Source: Emydura subglobosa | Taxonomy: Eukaryota > Chordata > Testudines > Chelidae | NCBI GenBank assembly: GCA_007922225.1 | Contig: ML679961.1 | Span: forward strand, 10,495,930 to 10,559,929 | Direction: 5' to 3' | Length of the DNA stretch: 64,000 nt | Shown here: positions 11,322 to 23,971 of the stretch, in pieces | Layout of the letters: the number at the start of each line of letters is the position of its first letter | Numbering within the stretch: the stretch's first letter is position 1 | Program-made: the position numbers and the translations under genes | Notes under the pieces: model-generated | Told to the model about the DNA's origin: nothing | Databases searched by the model: none | The model's input: only the letters and a program-made list of their open reading frames with translations

Positions 11322-12120
11322 ACAGCAGTACATTCCATTACACACCATCACTGGTAGAAAAGTTTTCACACAGCTTTTTAAAATATTGTTCAGTTTTGAA
11401 AGAAAAAATGCCCTTCAGTTTGTTATTTACAAATAGATCCAGCTTAACAAAATTCTAGTTTTTTATACTCCGAGGACTTCAGTTCAAGTCAATCCACTGA
11501 TCTCAACTGCATAATATGGCTGGAGGAAAGAGGTAATGTTTCAGGTCTGAAAGTCTCAGGGCACTTAAAGCTTTATAAATCCAAACCAGCACTTGAACTC
11601 CACTGGTCTGGAATCACCAATTCCCAGTAAAACTCTGGCCACACCCCCTTGCATCTCTGGCCACACCCCCAGCCTATCTGGAAATCTCTGCTGTCCTGGG
11701 GAGGCCAGAAGTTGGTGGCAAAGAGTGTGCTATGGTGACTTCATGTTAATCAGGCATTCTTCTTTGCCTTCGCAATCCCCCGTTGCCCACTTGAGGCAGC
11801 CAAGTGGGAAAGCAGTCAAACGGGAGACTGAAGATCTGGTCCCAAACTTTATCCATTGCCAGGAATTATATTCTAGTGTTAGCACAGGGTTTATCTGCTG
11901 GATGATTACATTGTGTACGACAGTCAATTGCTAGAAATGAAAAACCAATACAGCAAAGACTGACCTGATTTCACCAGTAAACCACCCCTATTGTCTGGAT
12001 CTGATAGGATTGTTTAGCTAAGAAACCTTTGAAGAAGCAATTGGAGAGAAAAGAAAGGATGATAATAATAATGGGACTCTCTTGGCCGCTGTGTAGGGAA
12101 TAGGATGAACTTCCAATTAC
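11322..12120. other. Unique DNA with a small tandem duplication
   Basis: CTCTGGCCACACCCCC occurs twice about 22 bp apart (11633-11675). A 113-codon open frame at 11593-11934 spans this duplication but shows no known motif and is probably chance. Confidence 0.4.
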
Positions 12121-12410
12121 TTATTGTTATTATTTATTTGCACTGCAGCAGCACATAGAGGACCCAGCTGAGATCAGGGCCTCATGGTGCTAGGCACTGT
12201 ACAAACACATAGTCAGAGACACTGCCTATGCCCTGAGCAGCTTACAACGTAAACAGAAAAGGCTGGGGTAAGGGAAGCTCCATTATCCCCATGTTACAGA
12301 TGGAGAACGGCGGCGCTGAGACATTAAATGATGTGCCTGAGGTGGTACAGGGACTGTGTGACAGAGCTGGGATTTGAGGCAAGTGAATTAACAAAAAGAC
12401 CATCCTTTTT
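12121..12410 (-). repeat. L2/MIR-type 3' tail and SINE body, antisense
   Basis: GTTATTATTTATTTGCACTG followed by CTAGGCACTGTACAAACACA and AGCTTACAACGTAAAC is the antisense of the tail shared by L2 LINEs and MIR-like SINEs. The part near 12290-12410 (ACAGATGGAGAAC, then GGGATTTGAGGC) matches the antisense MIR core and promoter region. Confidence 0.65.
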
Positions 12411-14307
12411 GTACTCTGAAGTTGTTTTTAGCTGCCATCAGTAAGTAGCCACAAAGCAAACTGCACTGATCAGCGGGAACCTAAAAGAGCAGCCCCTGGA
12501 CTAGAAAGGTCTTGGGTGCAGAGGTAGCTGAATGGCCTGTTTACAAGCTTTTGGGACTGCACCCAAAATGCCTGTACAGGTGAGCATCATCACCATGTAT
12601 ATATGCCCATAAACCAGGGTGGCCACAGCCCTTTCAGTGTTGGGAGTGGAGCTGATCGCATGGAGATGGGAAGGAGGAATGCGCACACTAGAGAGGATTC
12701 TGCCCTATGTTTCTTTTAAAGCTGGAGATGGAGCACATGATAAACAATCTCCAGGCAGTTGTTTTTGAATAGTGACCTTAATGCCTGTATTTCTCTTCCG
12801 GCCACCCCAACATTAAAAGTAAATTTTTGGTAATATACAGTTGACTGAGAATTGTATGTACATAAAGCAAAGCCCTTGGTAATTTCCTCAGACAAGACAT
12901 TAAGCTGCAACAGGGGTAACCAATGGTCCGTTTTATTTGGAATATTGCGGGCAAGATGCTGGAATTGAATATGTACTCAGCGTAAGTTTGGGAAGCATCT
13001 CCTATGCACACAAATGTTTTCACTTCCAACACCTGAAATAATGTCGTGATGTTGCAGGTGACAAGATTTGTGTTTGGATCTGTGGCGCAACATGATCAGT
13101 GCCTCTCTTGGAGGTTTAGAGGTATAAAAGCAGAGGGCTGCTTTTAATTTTCTGGGAGTCACCTTTAGAACAAATTCAAGCAATTTGGGGTTCTATTTTG
13201 TGCTCCTGTTGGAAATGAAAAGTGAGTTTTATTTAGTGGGGAACTCAGCTGACCTAAGGCACAGAGAATTTTGGGGGGAAGTAGACATATGCTCACACTG
13301 CTTTTTCACTTCCACTTTGATATAGCTAGAAGTGTTAGCTATAGTTTTGGGGGTTTTTAATTATATATTCCTCTGGTTTTTTTTCTCCTGATTACAGTGA
13401 CTATAAGTAATCGTTTAAGGTAGATTGTTAGCATAATCTGCACTGGAAGGTCCACGTCTCTTCTACATGTTACTGGCTATAACTGAGGCCCCAGACGAAG
13501 GTCAAAATTATTATGTAGAGATTAAACTGTAGAATGTAATTATGTATTCTGTTGCTCCTAGTACATTTATTAATTTAGCAGTACAAACTGACTGGAGCTA
13601 AACAAGCAGGGCTGATTAATTTGCAAAGAAATCTAGGTAACAGATTGTGATCAAAGAGGAGACCTGATCCTGTTAGATTGAAATGTGTTGTTTTGTGCTA
13701 CATGAAGGACATAGAGCAGCATGGTTTATCTTTATCAATGCTTTCCTCTGAAGGAAAGGAACAAGCTTGCAGATACTAATCAGTGCTGAGGCAATACCAC
13801 TCAATAATTACCCACTGTCTCATCATAATCCCGGAACTAAGCCCTTGCCCAATCCATCTGGGACGCTTTTCCATCTATTGCACAGCTCAAGAGTACGTGT
13901 GTAAGCTATTACCTCTGGTTGTGCTATCTGTCCCCTGAGTAAAGATTCATAGCAGTGACCAATTATGTTGCAGCCGGCTTTTTTTTTTTCTTTCTGAATC
14001 ACCCTGTATTTCTCAATTATGGTAATGATGCTTTAGTGCACTGGTTCCTTGGGAGTACAAAAACCTACTCACCTGCAAAAGTGATGGTTCATGTCAATGA
14101 TAAAGCAAATTTCTGTGTCATAGGGATTTCTTTAAGAGAGCATGTATGTTTAAACTCTTAGTCAGACCTGATAGACTTTTTCATAGAAACTAGATACTGA
14201 AGGTTAAGGATTGTGTTTTCACAGGATCCTAAGGAAAGCCTGTGTCCAACTCACACTGAACTGAGCGCCTAACTTCCTTGGGCTCCTTGGTAAATCCTAA
14301 CCTAAGG
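12411..14307. other. Unique AT-rich DNA, no gene seen
   Basis: No exon or repeat is recognisable. The part 13340-13960 is low in stray repeats and contains homeodomain-type words (TTAATTTAG, TGATTAATTTGC), so it is a candidate for a conserved non-coding element. This cannot be tested from one sequence. Confidence 0.35.
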
Positions 14308-14563
14308 GTTCATCTATGCAGCAATAAAAAATCCGCAGCACACAGTCTCAGAGCCTGGGTCAGGCGTGGGGATAAAAACTGCAGCGTAGACATTTAGGCT
14401 TGCACAGGAGCCTGGGGTCTGAGACCCTCTGCACTTATAGGAGCCCAGGGTCTAGCCCACGCTTGAACGTCTACACTGCAGTTTATATAGCCCCACAGCT
14501 CCAGCTCTCAGCCAGCTGACCTAAACCAGCTGTGCTCGTGCAGCAGGTTTTCTAGGCATATCC
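14308..14563. repeat. Large foldback DNA element, GTCTACACTGC family
   Basis: Inner arms AAAACTGCAGCGTAGACATT (14376-14395) and CGTCTACACTGCAGTTTATA (14469-14488) are strong inverted copies around a GC-rich centre of AGGAGCC/GGTCTGAGACC words. Decayed outer arms lie near 14310 and 14550. The same family is clean at 27182-27468. These are non-autonomous palindromic DNA elements. Confidence 0.6.
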
Positions 14564-15170
14564 TAAATGTCTCATTCACACAGAAGCAGCAGAATGTAAG
14601 TGGTAGCAGCCAGTAGCAGGAGTGAGGGTTTGGGAAGACACTGGATGGTTTGAAGGATTATCCCTCGACAAAGATACAAGGGGCCTGAGTTGTGATCTCC
14701 CAGAGAAGGGTGTAAAAGAGGAGCCAGTGGAACGGCAGCAATGTAACCAGTTCCAACTACCGTATCTGAGACAGACAATAATGAGACATCTCTGAAGACA
14801 TCCCAATCACTTCTCCACTAAAAATATCTGCGTCTGTGGCCCTACGGTTGAGTAAGCTTGTATAAAGTGCTATCGTAGCGGTTTCATCCAGGTTGCCACC
14901 TTGGGCTGACTGAGGTCAATGGCTGCTGTTGGGTGTTCAGGGCTTTTGACTATCAGGTCAGGAAGTTAATGTTAGTTAGGAAGTTAATGTTAGGCTCCTC
15001 TTTTGGAAAATCTTGGCACTGACAGTCAGTAGATGCTAGGCAAGGGACAAAGAATACTCTCTTGCTCACTCACCCTTTTCACCAACAGAGAAACAGTTTT
15101 GCTTTTACTATGGTTATCTCTTATGGTTTGTATTCCAGCGGCTGTCAGACTAAATCGACAAGGCAGACAA
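14564..15170. other. Unique DNA with an 18-bp tandem duplication
   Basis: AGGAAGTTAATGTTAG occurs twice in tandem at about 14960-14994. Overlapping antisense open frames at 14572-14806 show no recognised domain. No other feature is seen. Confidence 0.4.
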
Positions 15171-15345
15171 AGAATGTCATAAAGGAGTATTATCTTCACC
15201 GTATTACAGATGGAGAAATGAATCACAGAAACATTGTCCTTAGGTGGCTGCCCAAGGTAACACAAGTAGTTTCAGGTAGAGACAGAAATTAAACCCAGTC
15301 TTAGCCCCAGGGCTTTAAGCACAAGATCATCCTTCCTCTCTTTGT
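15170..15345 (-). repeat. MIR-like SINE, antisense
   Basis: TATTACAGATGGAGAAATGA, then CCCAAGGTAACACAAGTAG and ATTAAACCCAG follow the antisense MIR core, including the antisense of the GGGCAAGTCAC box. Confidence 0.55.
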
Positions 15346-16217
15346 CACTTTAGGCTTTATGAGCAACAATTACAATTGCTGTATGATTACATTGTTCTAG
15401 GATGTTCTCCATTCCAGCTGTTGTTTCAGATGTTCTACAGGTGTGACAAGAAGGCCTAGAATTAAAAAAAAATGACCTGGAGAAATGGATCAAATATAGT
15501 GTTCAGTATCAATTCTGAGAGGCTTAGCTCCCAAGAAGAGATGGGGTTTTAAGGATTAGTGATGCTTTACAGAGGGTAAGATTCTGGGATCTGATGGCTT
15601 TGGGGAAGAACAGAATGAAATATATTTTTTTTTATTCCAATATTTTTTCTGTGGTTAAAATTTCCTCAGATGGGGTTTGCTTCTGTACTACAAGTCCCAT
15701 TGTTGCCCAAATCCACACAATTGATTGTTCTGTCCATTCTGCTCCACTCTTTAAATAGATAGTTACTACCCTGGTCATGATGAATATGCTTATACAAATG
15801 CTGGATCTGCTCCAGATGATACCATGTTGGGTAACTTACCTTCAATACTCTTAACATCTTATTAGTTATGTTTATTAGGACCTTAAAGTAACCCACTCTA
15901 GACAGAAGAATCCAGAAGACATCTGAAAAACAGAAGGGAAGGTTCAACCCTGCCTAATTTTCACATCTCAATTCAGCTACCCAGCTAAGACCCTTTAAAC
16001 TTTGGGCAGATCCAACTAGAATTTCAGTGTGGTTTCAAACAGAGAGAATACTGTGCAACGTCTCTTAGAACTTTGTGCAACATGATTTGTTTCTATAAGG
16101 GTTAGCTCCCCTTACACTCAAAGGCTTCCCCTGATCTGCTACGTGCTCTTGACTATATAAAACATGTACATCGGGATAGAAATCATACATCCCCATTAGC
16201 CTTAATTGTGAGAATCA
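15346..16217. other. Unique DNA, no gene seen
   Basis: A minus-strand open frame of 93 codons at 15666-15947 has no family resemblance. No repeat is recognised. Confidence 0.35.
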
Positions 16218-18035
16218 GATTTCCTTCAGTCAATAGATTTGTAGAAATGTGGGGCTGGAAGGGACCTCAAGAGGTCAACAGGTCCAGCCCACTGGATGAA
16301 GCAGCATCAAGTAAACCTAGACCATCTCTGACAGGTGTTTGTCTAACTTGTTTTTGAAAACCTCCAAGGATGGAGATTCCACAACCTCCCTTGGAAGCCC
16401 ATCCCAGAGCTTAACTACTCTTATAGTTAGAAAGTTTTTCCTAATATCTAATCTAAGTCTCCCTTGATGCAGATTAAGCCCATTACTTCTTGTCCTACCT
16501 TCAGTGGGCATGAAGAACAATTGATCACCATCCTCTTTATAACAACTTTTCACACATTTGAAGACTGTTATATGGTCCCTCCTCAGTGTTCTTTTTCAAG
16601 ACTAAACATGCCCAGTTTTTGTTAACCTTTCTTCATAGGTCAAATTTTCTAAACTTGTTTTTGTTTTTTGTAGCTCTCCTCTGGACTATCTCCAATGTGC
16701 CCACATTTCTGAAAGTGTGGTGCCCAGAATTGGACACACAACTCCAGATAAAGCCTCACCAGTGCTGAATAGAGTGGAACAGGTACATCCCATGTCTTAC
16801 ATACGACATTCCTGTTAATACACCCCAGAATATTAGTTTTTTTCACAACTGTATCACATTGTTGACTCATACTCAATATAAGATTCACTGTAATACCTAG
16901 ATGCTTTGCAGCAGTACTACCACCTAGCCCGATATTGCCCATTTTGTAGTTGTGCATTTGATTTTGCCTTTCTAAGTACTTTGCACTTATCTTTATTGAA
17001 TTTCATCTTGCTGATTTCAGACCAATTTTTCAATTTGTCAAGGTCATTTTGAATTCTAATCCTGTCCTCCAAATTGGTTGCAACCTCTCACAGCTTGGAG
17101 TCATCTGCAAATTTTATAAGCATCCTCTCCACTCCAGTATCCAAGTCATTAATGAAAATATGAATAGTACTGGACTCAAGACTGACCCCTGTGGAACTCC
17201 AGTAGATATACCCTCTTAGTGATGAGTGACCATTGATAACTACTCTTTCAGTCTTTCAATCAGCTGTATACCCACCTTATAGTAATTTCATCTAGATCAC
17301 AGTTCTATAGTTTGCCTATGAGAATGTCATGTGGGCCTGTGTCAAAAGCCGTGCTTAAATTAAGATACATCACGTCTACTGCCTCCCCCATTCATTGGGC
17401 CAGTAACCCTGTCAAATAAGGAAATTAGGTTGGCCTAGCCTTATTTATTGTTGACAAATCCATGATGGTGATTACTTATTACCCTATTATCCTCTAGGTG
17501 CTTACAAATTGATTGTTTAATAATTTATTCCAGTATCTTTCCAGGTATCAAAATTAGGCTGACTGGTCCATAATCCCCCAGGTCTACTTTGCTTACCCTT
17601 TTTAAAATAGGTACTGTTTGCCCTTCTCCTGTCTTCTGGGTCCTCATCCATCCTCCAGGATTTCTTGAAGATAATTGATAATGGTTCCGAGATTGCTTCA
17701 GCTAGTTCCTTAAGTACCCTAAAATGAATTTCATCAGGCCCTGACAACTTGAATACACCTAACTCATCTAAATATTCTTTAACCTGTTCTTTACCTGTTT
17801 TTGCTTGTGTTTCTTCCATCTTGTTGTTAATATTAATTATGTTGGGTGTCTGGTCATCAAAACTGAAGCAAAATAGGCACTAAATACCTCAGCTTTCTTG
17901 ATGTCATCAATTATTAGCTCTCCTTCCCTGCTAAGTAGTGGACCTACACTTTCCTCCATCTTTCCCTTGCTCCTACTGTATTTATAGAACCTCTTCTTAT
18001 TGCCTTTTATGATATGAATCAATCTAATTCCTGTG
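16218..18035 (-). mobile_element. CR1 LINE, 5'-truncated copy spanning most of RT to the 3' end
   Basis: Read on the minus strand, the copy starts within ORF2 (KGNKKRFYKYS near 18030). It continues through VKEYLDELGVFK and GPDEIHFRVLKELAEAISEP at about 17780-17700, a standard CR1 RT segment. The catalytic box reads K-F-A-D-D-S-K-L at about 17117-17094. The ORF2 tail, with GCINRNVVCKTWDV, lies at 16957-16649, and the 3' end is near 16218. Frames are interrupted by stops and indels. It lies head to tail with no intact partner and is dead. Confidence 0.85.
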
Positions 18036-18430
18036 GAAAAGACATTACAACCCACAAACCCTCGCTCTCCTCTTGTGTCTCCCCGTTGAAGGATTATGCT
18101 TTTGGTCAATCATTGGAAGCACCTTGTCAACATCAGGTCAAATTAAAGGGACCCTCCAGTCAGAAGCAAACTCTGTCATTTGGATTTGGACTTATGGATG
18201 TTTCCGTTGCCATGGAATGCTGCTGACTCTGCTAATAATCCCATCTATCTGGTGTTTATAGCACTCTGCAATATATTTCTGTCTTGCATGGGGATTTCTT
18301 TATCAAAATTGAACTTTGGATGTAGAGGTGGTTGCAGAATAGGGCTGCTGCTTGGACTCCCTGCCTTGTTTGTCGCATTGAAGTTGTCTAAGGGATGTGG
18401 ATGTTTCTCTCTCAGATCAAGCTAAACATG
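18036..18430. other. Short unclassified stretch between CR1 and L2
   Basis: Three overlapping plus-strand open frames (18014-18425) are leucine- and cysteine-rich but show no known domain. This may be upstream LINE sequence too decayed to recognise. Confidence 0.3.
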
Positions 18431-19290
18431 GCTAAAACAGAGCAGCACTATCTACTACCTCCTTTCTTGATCACTGCAGACAACATCTCCATCCTGCCAG
18501 TCACTCAGGTCCATGACTCAGACCTCCCTCGAGTTCCTCATATCCAGGCTCTGTTTAAATCTTGCTGATTCTTTCTGCATAACATTCTAAGATATGGCCA
18601 TCCACACAGCTAGAATTCTCGTCCAGGCTCTCATCTCACGTCTCGATTACTGCCAGACCCTGCCTGCTCAGAACCAGGCAGAATGCTGCTGCAAAGATCA
18701 TTTTCCTAGTCCATCACTTTAATCAGATCACCACTCTTCTTGCACCCTTTTGTTGGCTTTCTCTTCTCTATCACAGAAAACATAAGCTGCTTGTATTTGC
18801 TTTCAAGACCCTTTGAAGTCAGTCTCCCACTCTACCTATCATGTTTCTTTCACCATTAAGCTGTCGATGCTCATCTCCATTCAACCCACTGCCCACTTGT
18901 TAAATTTTCAGACAAACACCTTTGTGCATTCTCTCCTCGTGCCCCCAGATTTGAGAAGCTCTTGCCCTAAATATCCACAAAACTAACTGATTTATCCACC
19001 TTCAAATCCCTCTTCAAAACTTGACAACAGTTACACTGCTGGTATGCAGAGACCACTAACTACCACGCTGACCTATATTGTCTCATTGTTTCCTTGTATG
19101 CCCCACCTATCTGTATCCATCTGTTGTCTCTTGTCTTATATTTAAATTGTAAGCCTCTTGGGGCAGGCACCATCATTTTGTTTGATGTTTGTACAGTGCC
19201 TAGCACAATGGGGTCCTGGTCTATGACTAGAGCTCCTAGATGCTATGATAATACAAATAATAATAATAAAAAGTTAATTGATAATGGAGC
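18430..19290 (+). mobile_element. L2 LINE 3' fragment
   Basis: Around 18625-18655 the sequence CTCATCTCACGTCTCGATTA encodes the hallmark L2 text LISRLDYC. CCCTTTTGTTGGCTTTCTCT near 18745 fits the LHWLPV box. The 3' end has the shared L2/MIR tail (AATTGTAAGCCTCTTGGGGC near 19146, GTACAGTGCCTAGCACAATG near 19191) and stops in an AATAAT run near 19265. Frame breaks are numerous. Confidence 0.7.
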
Positions 19291-22200
19291 ATCAATTGCT
19301 TCATTTTGCGCCATTCAGGTGGTTAGAATGATTAGATTTCACTGTGTTGTCACCAGTGACAAAGCCATTGCTGGCTTGATGGGGCTTTGTCCAGTCATAA
19401 ATAATTTTAGATCTACCATTCTGAGTTACTTATAGCATATCTTATTTCAGCTGGATTGCCAAATTCAGAAAAAGCCATTATTGGCCATCCCTGAGGAGCG
19501 TATCAAAGATCTGCAACCTTTGCAAGCCAAATATATCTGTTAAATAGTTTATCCCTTTCTGTAAGGGGCATCTTGCAACACTAGAAAGGAGCAGGTCCCC
19601 AGTTGTACAATTCTGACACTGAGGAATTCAGAGAGTTAAACTCTAACCTGTTAATTCACTGAGAGCTGGCCATCCATTTCTAATCTGGCTGTCACTTTAG
19701 CATGGCACGTAGACGTCTCTCATTATTCAACTAATATCTGATACAAAATAGGCAATCTGCTTGCAAAAGAGGTTGATGGTAATATAGCACCATAGATCCA
19801 TTAAGAACTGTTAGAATTTGTTTTCAGAATACAATTTATTAGCTCTTTTAGCAGGGAAAGATACTGGTTAATTTTAGTGAAACACTTTGCATAGAAATTA
19901 TAGTCATGATATCAATAATCATGTGTTGTTTTTCATCCAGTACTACTAATTTATGCCTTCTCTCTTACTGATACAAGTGAACTGAGAACTCCCAATTCTG
20001 CTGTTGCACACATTAAACATTATAGTCAATGAAAATAAATGTTAAAAATAAATTTTTTCCTTTGACTTCTTTATTTTAAAATCTTTCAATTTAGACCCTC
20101 CAGTTTTTAATCCCGCCATTTCCTAGCACCATATTCGTGGGCCTTTTTTCATCGTGTTGAGTAGTATCTTACTCTACACATAGTCTTGTTGATTTCAGTG
20201 GAAACTTTCACAGAGCACGGCCTGAGTTAGGATAGCAGAATCAGGCTCTTAATTTCAAAGCATCTCTCCATACCAGTCATTTGATAGATTTGGGCTGAGA
20301 GTTTTAATTTTATTTATTATTAAGCTTCATGGTTGAGGGATATTCATAAATGGTTTATGGTAATTTATCATCCCACTTGGGTGAATATTGAATCTTGTAT
20401 GTTGTATGGCATGCCAATTTCCCATCTGTTGTATTTGAATAATATACAAAATACACATGACCACTTGTGTAATCGCTTTTACTTCCAAATCAGTATACTG
20501 TACATATGGTCTTGCTTGGCCCACAAACATTTACCATAGGCTTATTTGAATAATTACCTCCAGATACTTCCCATGTTGCTTTCTGCCATAAACCCTGATC
20601 CTGCAAACACTTGCACATACAAGTAACTTTACACCTGTAAGCAATTTCTGTGATTTCATGGTAAAGTTTCTCAAATGTAAACATTTGCGTTTGCAGAATC
20701 AGAGACTGACTATCTTCTCTGAATGGCATTTTTCATTCTTGGTAGAGGAGCAGGTGTTTTAGCTGTTGGGAATTTATTCCACTCTGGTATAATTTGTTGC
20801 ATTTTAAAACCCATAATCCAACTGTTGGTTGCTCCAGAATGTTCCATTATTTTGTTCTTCTTTTCCAGCATTTGACATTCCCTCTTAGATTTTTTGAAAG
20901 AATCACAGCCTTCCAGAGTCTTTCACTGGAAGTTTGATTAGGAGACCTATTTCTATGAAAACTTATGTCTCATTTATCTTCCACTGGTGGCTGCAAACAG
21001 AGCTTTGTTGGACTATTTTGCAAACAGTTCATTTGTAGGATTTGGGCCTTTCCTTGGTTAAAACATTTTCTGCGAATTGGTTGTGGTTTCTACAAATTAG
21101 TTGGTTATTCACAATTGTTCAAAAAGTTGGTTGCAAATGTAGTTGGGGCTGGATTCTGATGAGCTGTTCATAGCAAATGCTCATTTGAATAGCCAATATT
21201 TGAAATTTGCTTTTGGTCTGTGAGTTGTCATCTAAGTCACATGGTATACTTTCTGTTCCCTCATTGGATGCCCTAACCTTTATACAGAGCGGTGTCTGAA
21301 GAAAATATTTGGGTGCTGAATTTGTCATGAAGGAGGCAGGGAGTACTTTAGGGAGAAAGGGAGACAGATATAGGAAATAAGGAGTCCTGGGATATTTTTA
21401 GGACAATTAAAATCTTTTCCTGCCCTATTTTGTACAAGAACATTACATGTGGCCACATACATGGAACCCAGATTTAAAACTAGCTGGATCCTTTTATGTT
21501 TCAGGGAATTTTTGGAGATACAGGTCTCAGGGTCTTTCCATGATGCCACATGTGCATATATTTGCAATCCTGTTTTCTTTGCCTAACTACCCTGATGCCT
21601 GTATGCATGCAGCCTTAGAATAGCTACAGTCATTAGAAATCTAGCAGGGGAAGCAAACAATTGTGGTGGGGAGATAAAATACTAGAGAAACAACACCGAT
21701 GTCAGGGATACATGGACATCGTACATGTTAATGACTCTTAAGAAGATAGTATGGGTCATATGAGAATTTTATGTTTACTCTGCAGATAAAATTACTCAGA
21801 TCCAGATGAAGTTTTCTGCATCCACTGGTATGGGGAAATGACTCCAAAGGAAAATTTCAGTATTGTCTCTACTGGAATTTTGGCTAGTGGTACTCGAAAT
21901 GTAACAGAAGTGTTGGTGTTGACCATTATTTTCAAATCAGGTTTGAAATGTAGGGTTCTTCTAAGATCTGGGACATGGCTGTTATGCTCTTCACCACAAC
22001 TGCCCTGTGAACAGCTATTTTTCCACTTCCAGCTATAAAGACAAGTGTGACCTTTTCTTTCTGATGTGGCCCTTACTGTACTAATCCATGCCTTCGTCAC
22101 CTAGAGATTAGGCTACGGTACGACACTCTATTTGTGTCTGCACCTTTAGACTATTGCTACAGCTGAGGTCAGCGGAAGTATTGAGCTGGATATAGACGAC

Positions 22201-23001
22201 CAAGAACTGCCAACAGGACTTTCTTTGTGAGGGTTCCTGAACTCTAGACCGCACCATGTCTACCATAGCCCCAAATCTGTTAACCTTCCAGACAAAGGAC
22301 TGGAATGAGGCTGGGATGGGGTGCTTGTTTAGTAATGATACCGTGAAGTCATTGTTTGGGAATGAATTATGAAAGTGGCTAGCAGTGGATATTAGTGGTT
22401 CAGTGTAGCTGCTGATTATGGCGTTGTTTTAAACACCAGAAGAAGCTCTCGGAGTATAGCACGGGAGCCATTCCAATGCCCATTGAAGTCCCTGGAAAAA
22501 CTGCCATTGACCTCAAAGTGATGGATCAAACCACTATTATGTAGGTATGTCCTGAAAAATAAAAACAAATACATATTAATAAATCTGACAGCTCTCTGAT
22601 TTATAATAGGGCAGAGGTGCCATTGCTCTAGGTAAGTAGAGAAGAGTAATTAAAGGAAATAACGATCATGTGTTTGTTTAACTGAAAATTCCTCCAGGAA
22701 GAATGAAACAATTTTAGGTAAACGATTTTGCCAATGTATTAAAAATGCATTTGGTTTCTACCACAGATTCTTGGAGGCAGATGATATCTTTTGGAGAGAA
22801 ATAATGACTCATCAACAATACACAGCAAACATTTTATCGAGGTGGGTTTTTCTTGAATAGGGAAAGAGATAAAACTAAGGGACGTAATGTCTCAGGGCCT
22901 TGGCAGATACCTACAGGGGATCTTTATGGATGTTGATGGAAAGGATGGCTCTTTTGGCAATGGGTAGGAGTAGAAGTTTTGGAGGTAGCTGGAAATAAAA
23001 T
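19291..23001. other. Unique AT-rich DNA, no gene seen
   Basis: No exon, RNA gene or strong repeat is recognised. A partial foldback of the CCTGATCCTGCAAAC class is visible at about 20590-20665. About 22470-22540 has ATTGAAGTCCCTGG-type foldback words. Open frames are under 115 codons and unremarkable. Confidence 0.4.
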
Positions 23002-23130
23002 TGGTAGGGTTTTCAAAAGCACTCAATGTTGGCCTAACTCTGCACCCATCGACATCAATGGTTAAACTCTCATTGACTTTACTGGGAGCAGAATTAGGCC
23101 AACGTTGAGAACTTTTGAAAATCCCAACCT
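23002..23130. repeat. Near-perfect foldback DNA element
   Basis: The left arm at 23002-23044 includes TTTTCAAAAG and GTTGGCCTAACTCTGC. The right arm at 23087-23130 carries the inverted copy, GCAGAATTAGGCCAAC and CTTTTGAAAATCCCAACC. About 43 bp per arm pair with few mismatches around a 40-bp loop. It has no coding capacity, as expected of a non-autonomous palindromic element. Confidence 0.8.
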
Positions 23131-23880
23131 ACGTTTTTAATGCTGTTGTTCCTTTGGAAGATGATCAAAAGTTACTAGATTTTGGTACATATTAGATAAA
23201 AAATTTAGGACCACATGTCTAAAGATGCCTTAACCCAGTCTCCAACTATTCATTCAGAATTTTTCGTATTAATCAACTCTGTCACAAATTATGTGAAATG
23301 ATCATATTTAAATGTGTAACTACCTGATTTGTGCCTATAAATCTTGTCTTTAGAGGTCTAAAAGTCATTATCTCTATTCACAGCCACTGCCTGTAGCAAA
23401 ATTGTAGGCTGTTCTTAAAAACGTGTCCTTTAAAGTCTAAATTGAAAGATGTTTTTTTATTTTTCATGGCCTAGGGTGGAATATATTACTATTTTTAGTA
23501 TGTTACTAAGCAATATTTGAGATAAGTCCTGAGATAAAGCAAGCAGGATAGTAGCCAAACATACATTTAATTCCTTAATGGGTCATTTCCTTATTACCCA
23601 GCAGTTATGCCATATGTGCCTGGGGCTGACACTTTATATTTCTATGTATATTACATGTTTCTTGGTAACACTTCACTTCAGATAACACCACAAATATTTC
23701 TAAAGGGTCTATTCACATTCTTTCAGTCTTTCATACTACAGCAATTCCCTTATGGGGCAGAAATTCATACACTTGTACTTTGATTAATATTTAAGGTAAC
23801 ATGCTTTTAGCCATTCAAAAGGTGGCATCTTGGTATCTCTGGATGTGTGATTAAGCTGCACTACATTTCTTTATATGTTT
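23131..23880. other. Unique DNA, no gene seen
   Basis: AT-rich sequence without recognisable genes or repeats. Confidence 0.35.
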
Positions 23881-23971
23881 TAATACATTATTATTAATGT
23901 AATTAATTAATAAATTACATTAATACATTAATATATATATATTAATATAATGTATTAATACATTATATAAG
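23881..23971. repeat. AT-rich palindromic tract
   Basis: TAATACATTA occurs at 23881, 23921 and about 23955, interleaved with its inverted form TGTATTA and an ATATATATAT centre. The tract can fold into a cruciform and lies directly against the 5' end of the following CR1. Confidence 0.6.

Noticed and set aside
11593..11934. A 113-codon open frame
   Set aside because: It is built over a short tandem duplication and shows no domain or conservation clue.
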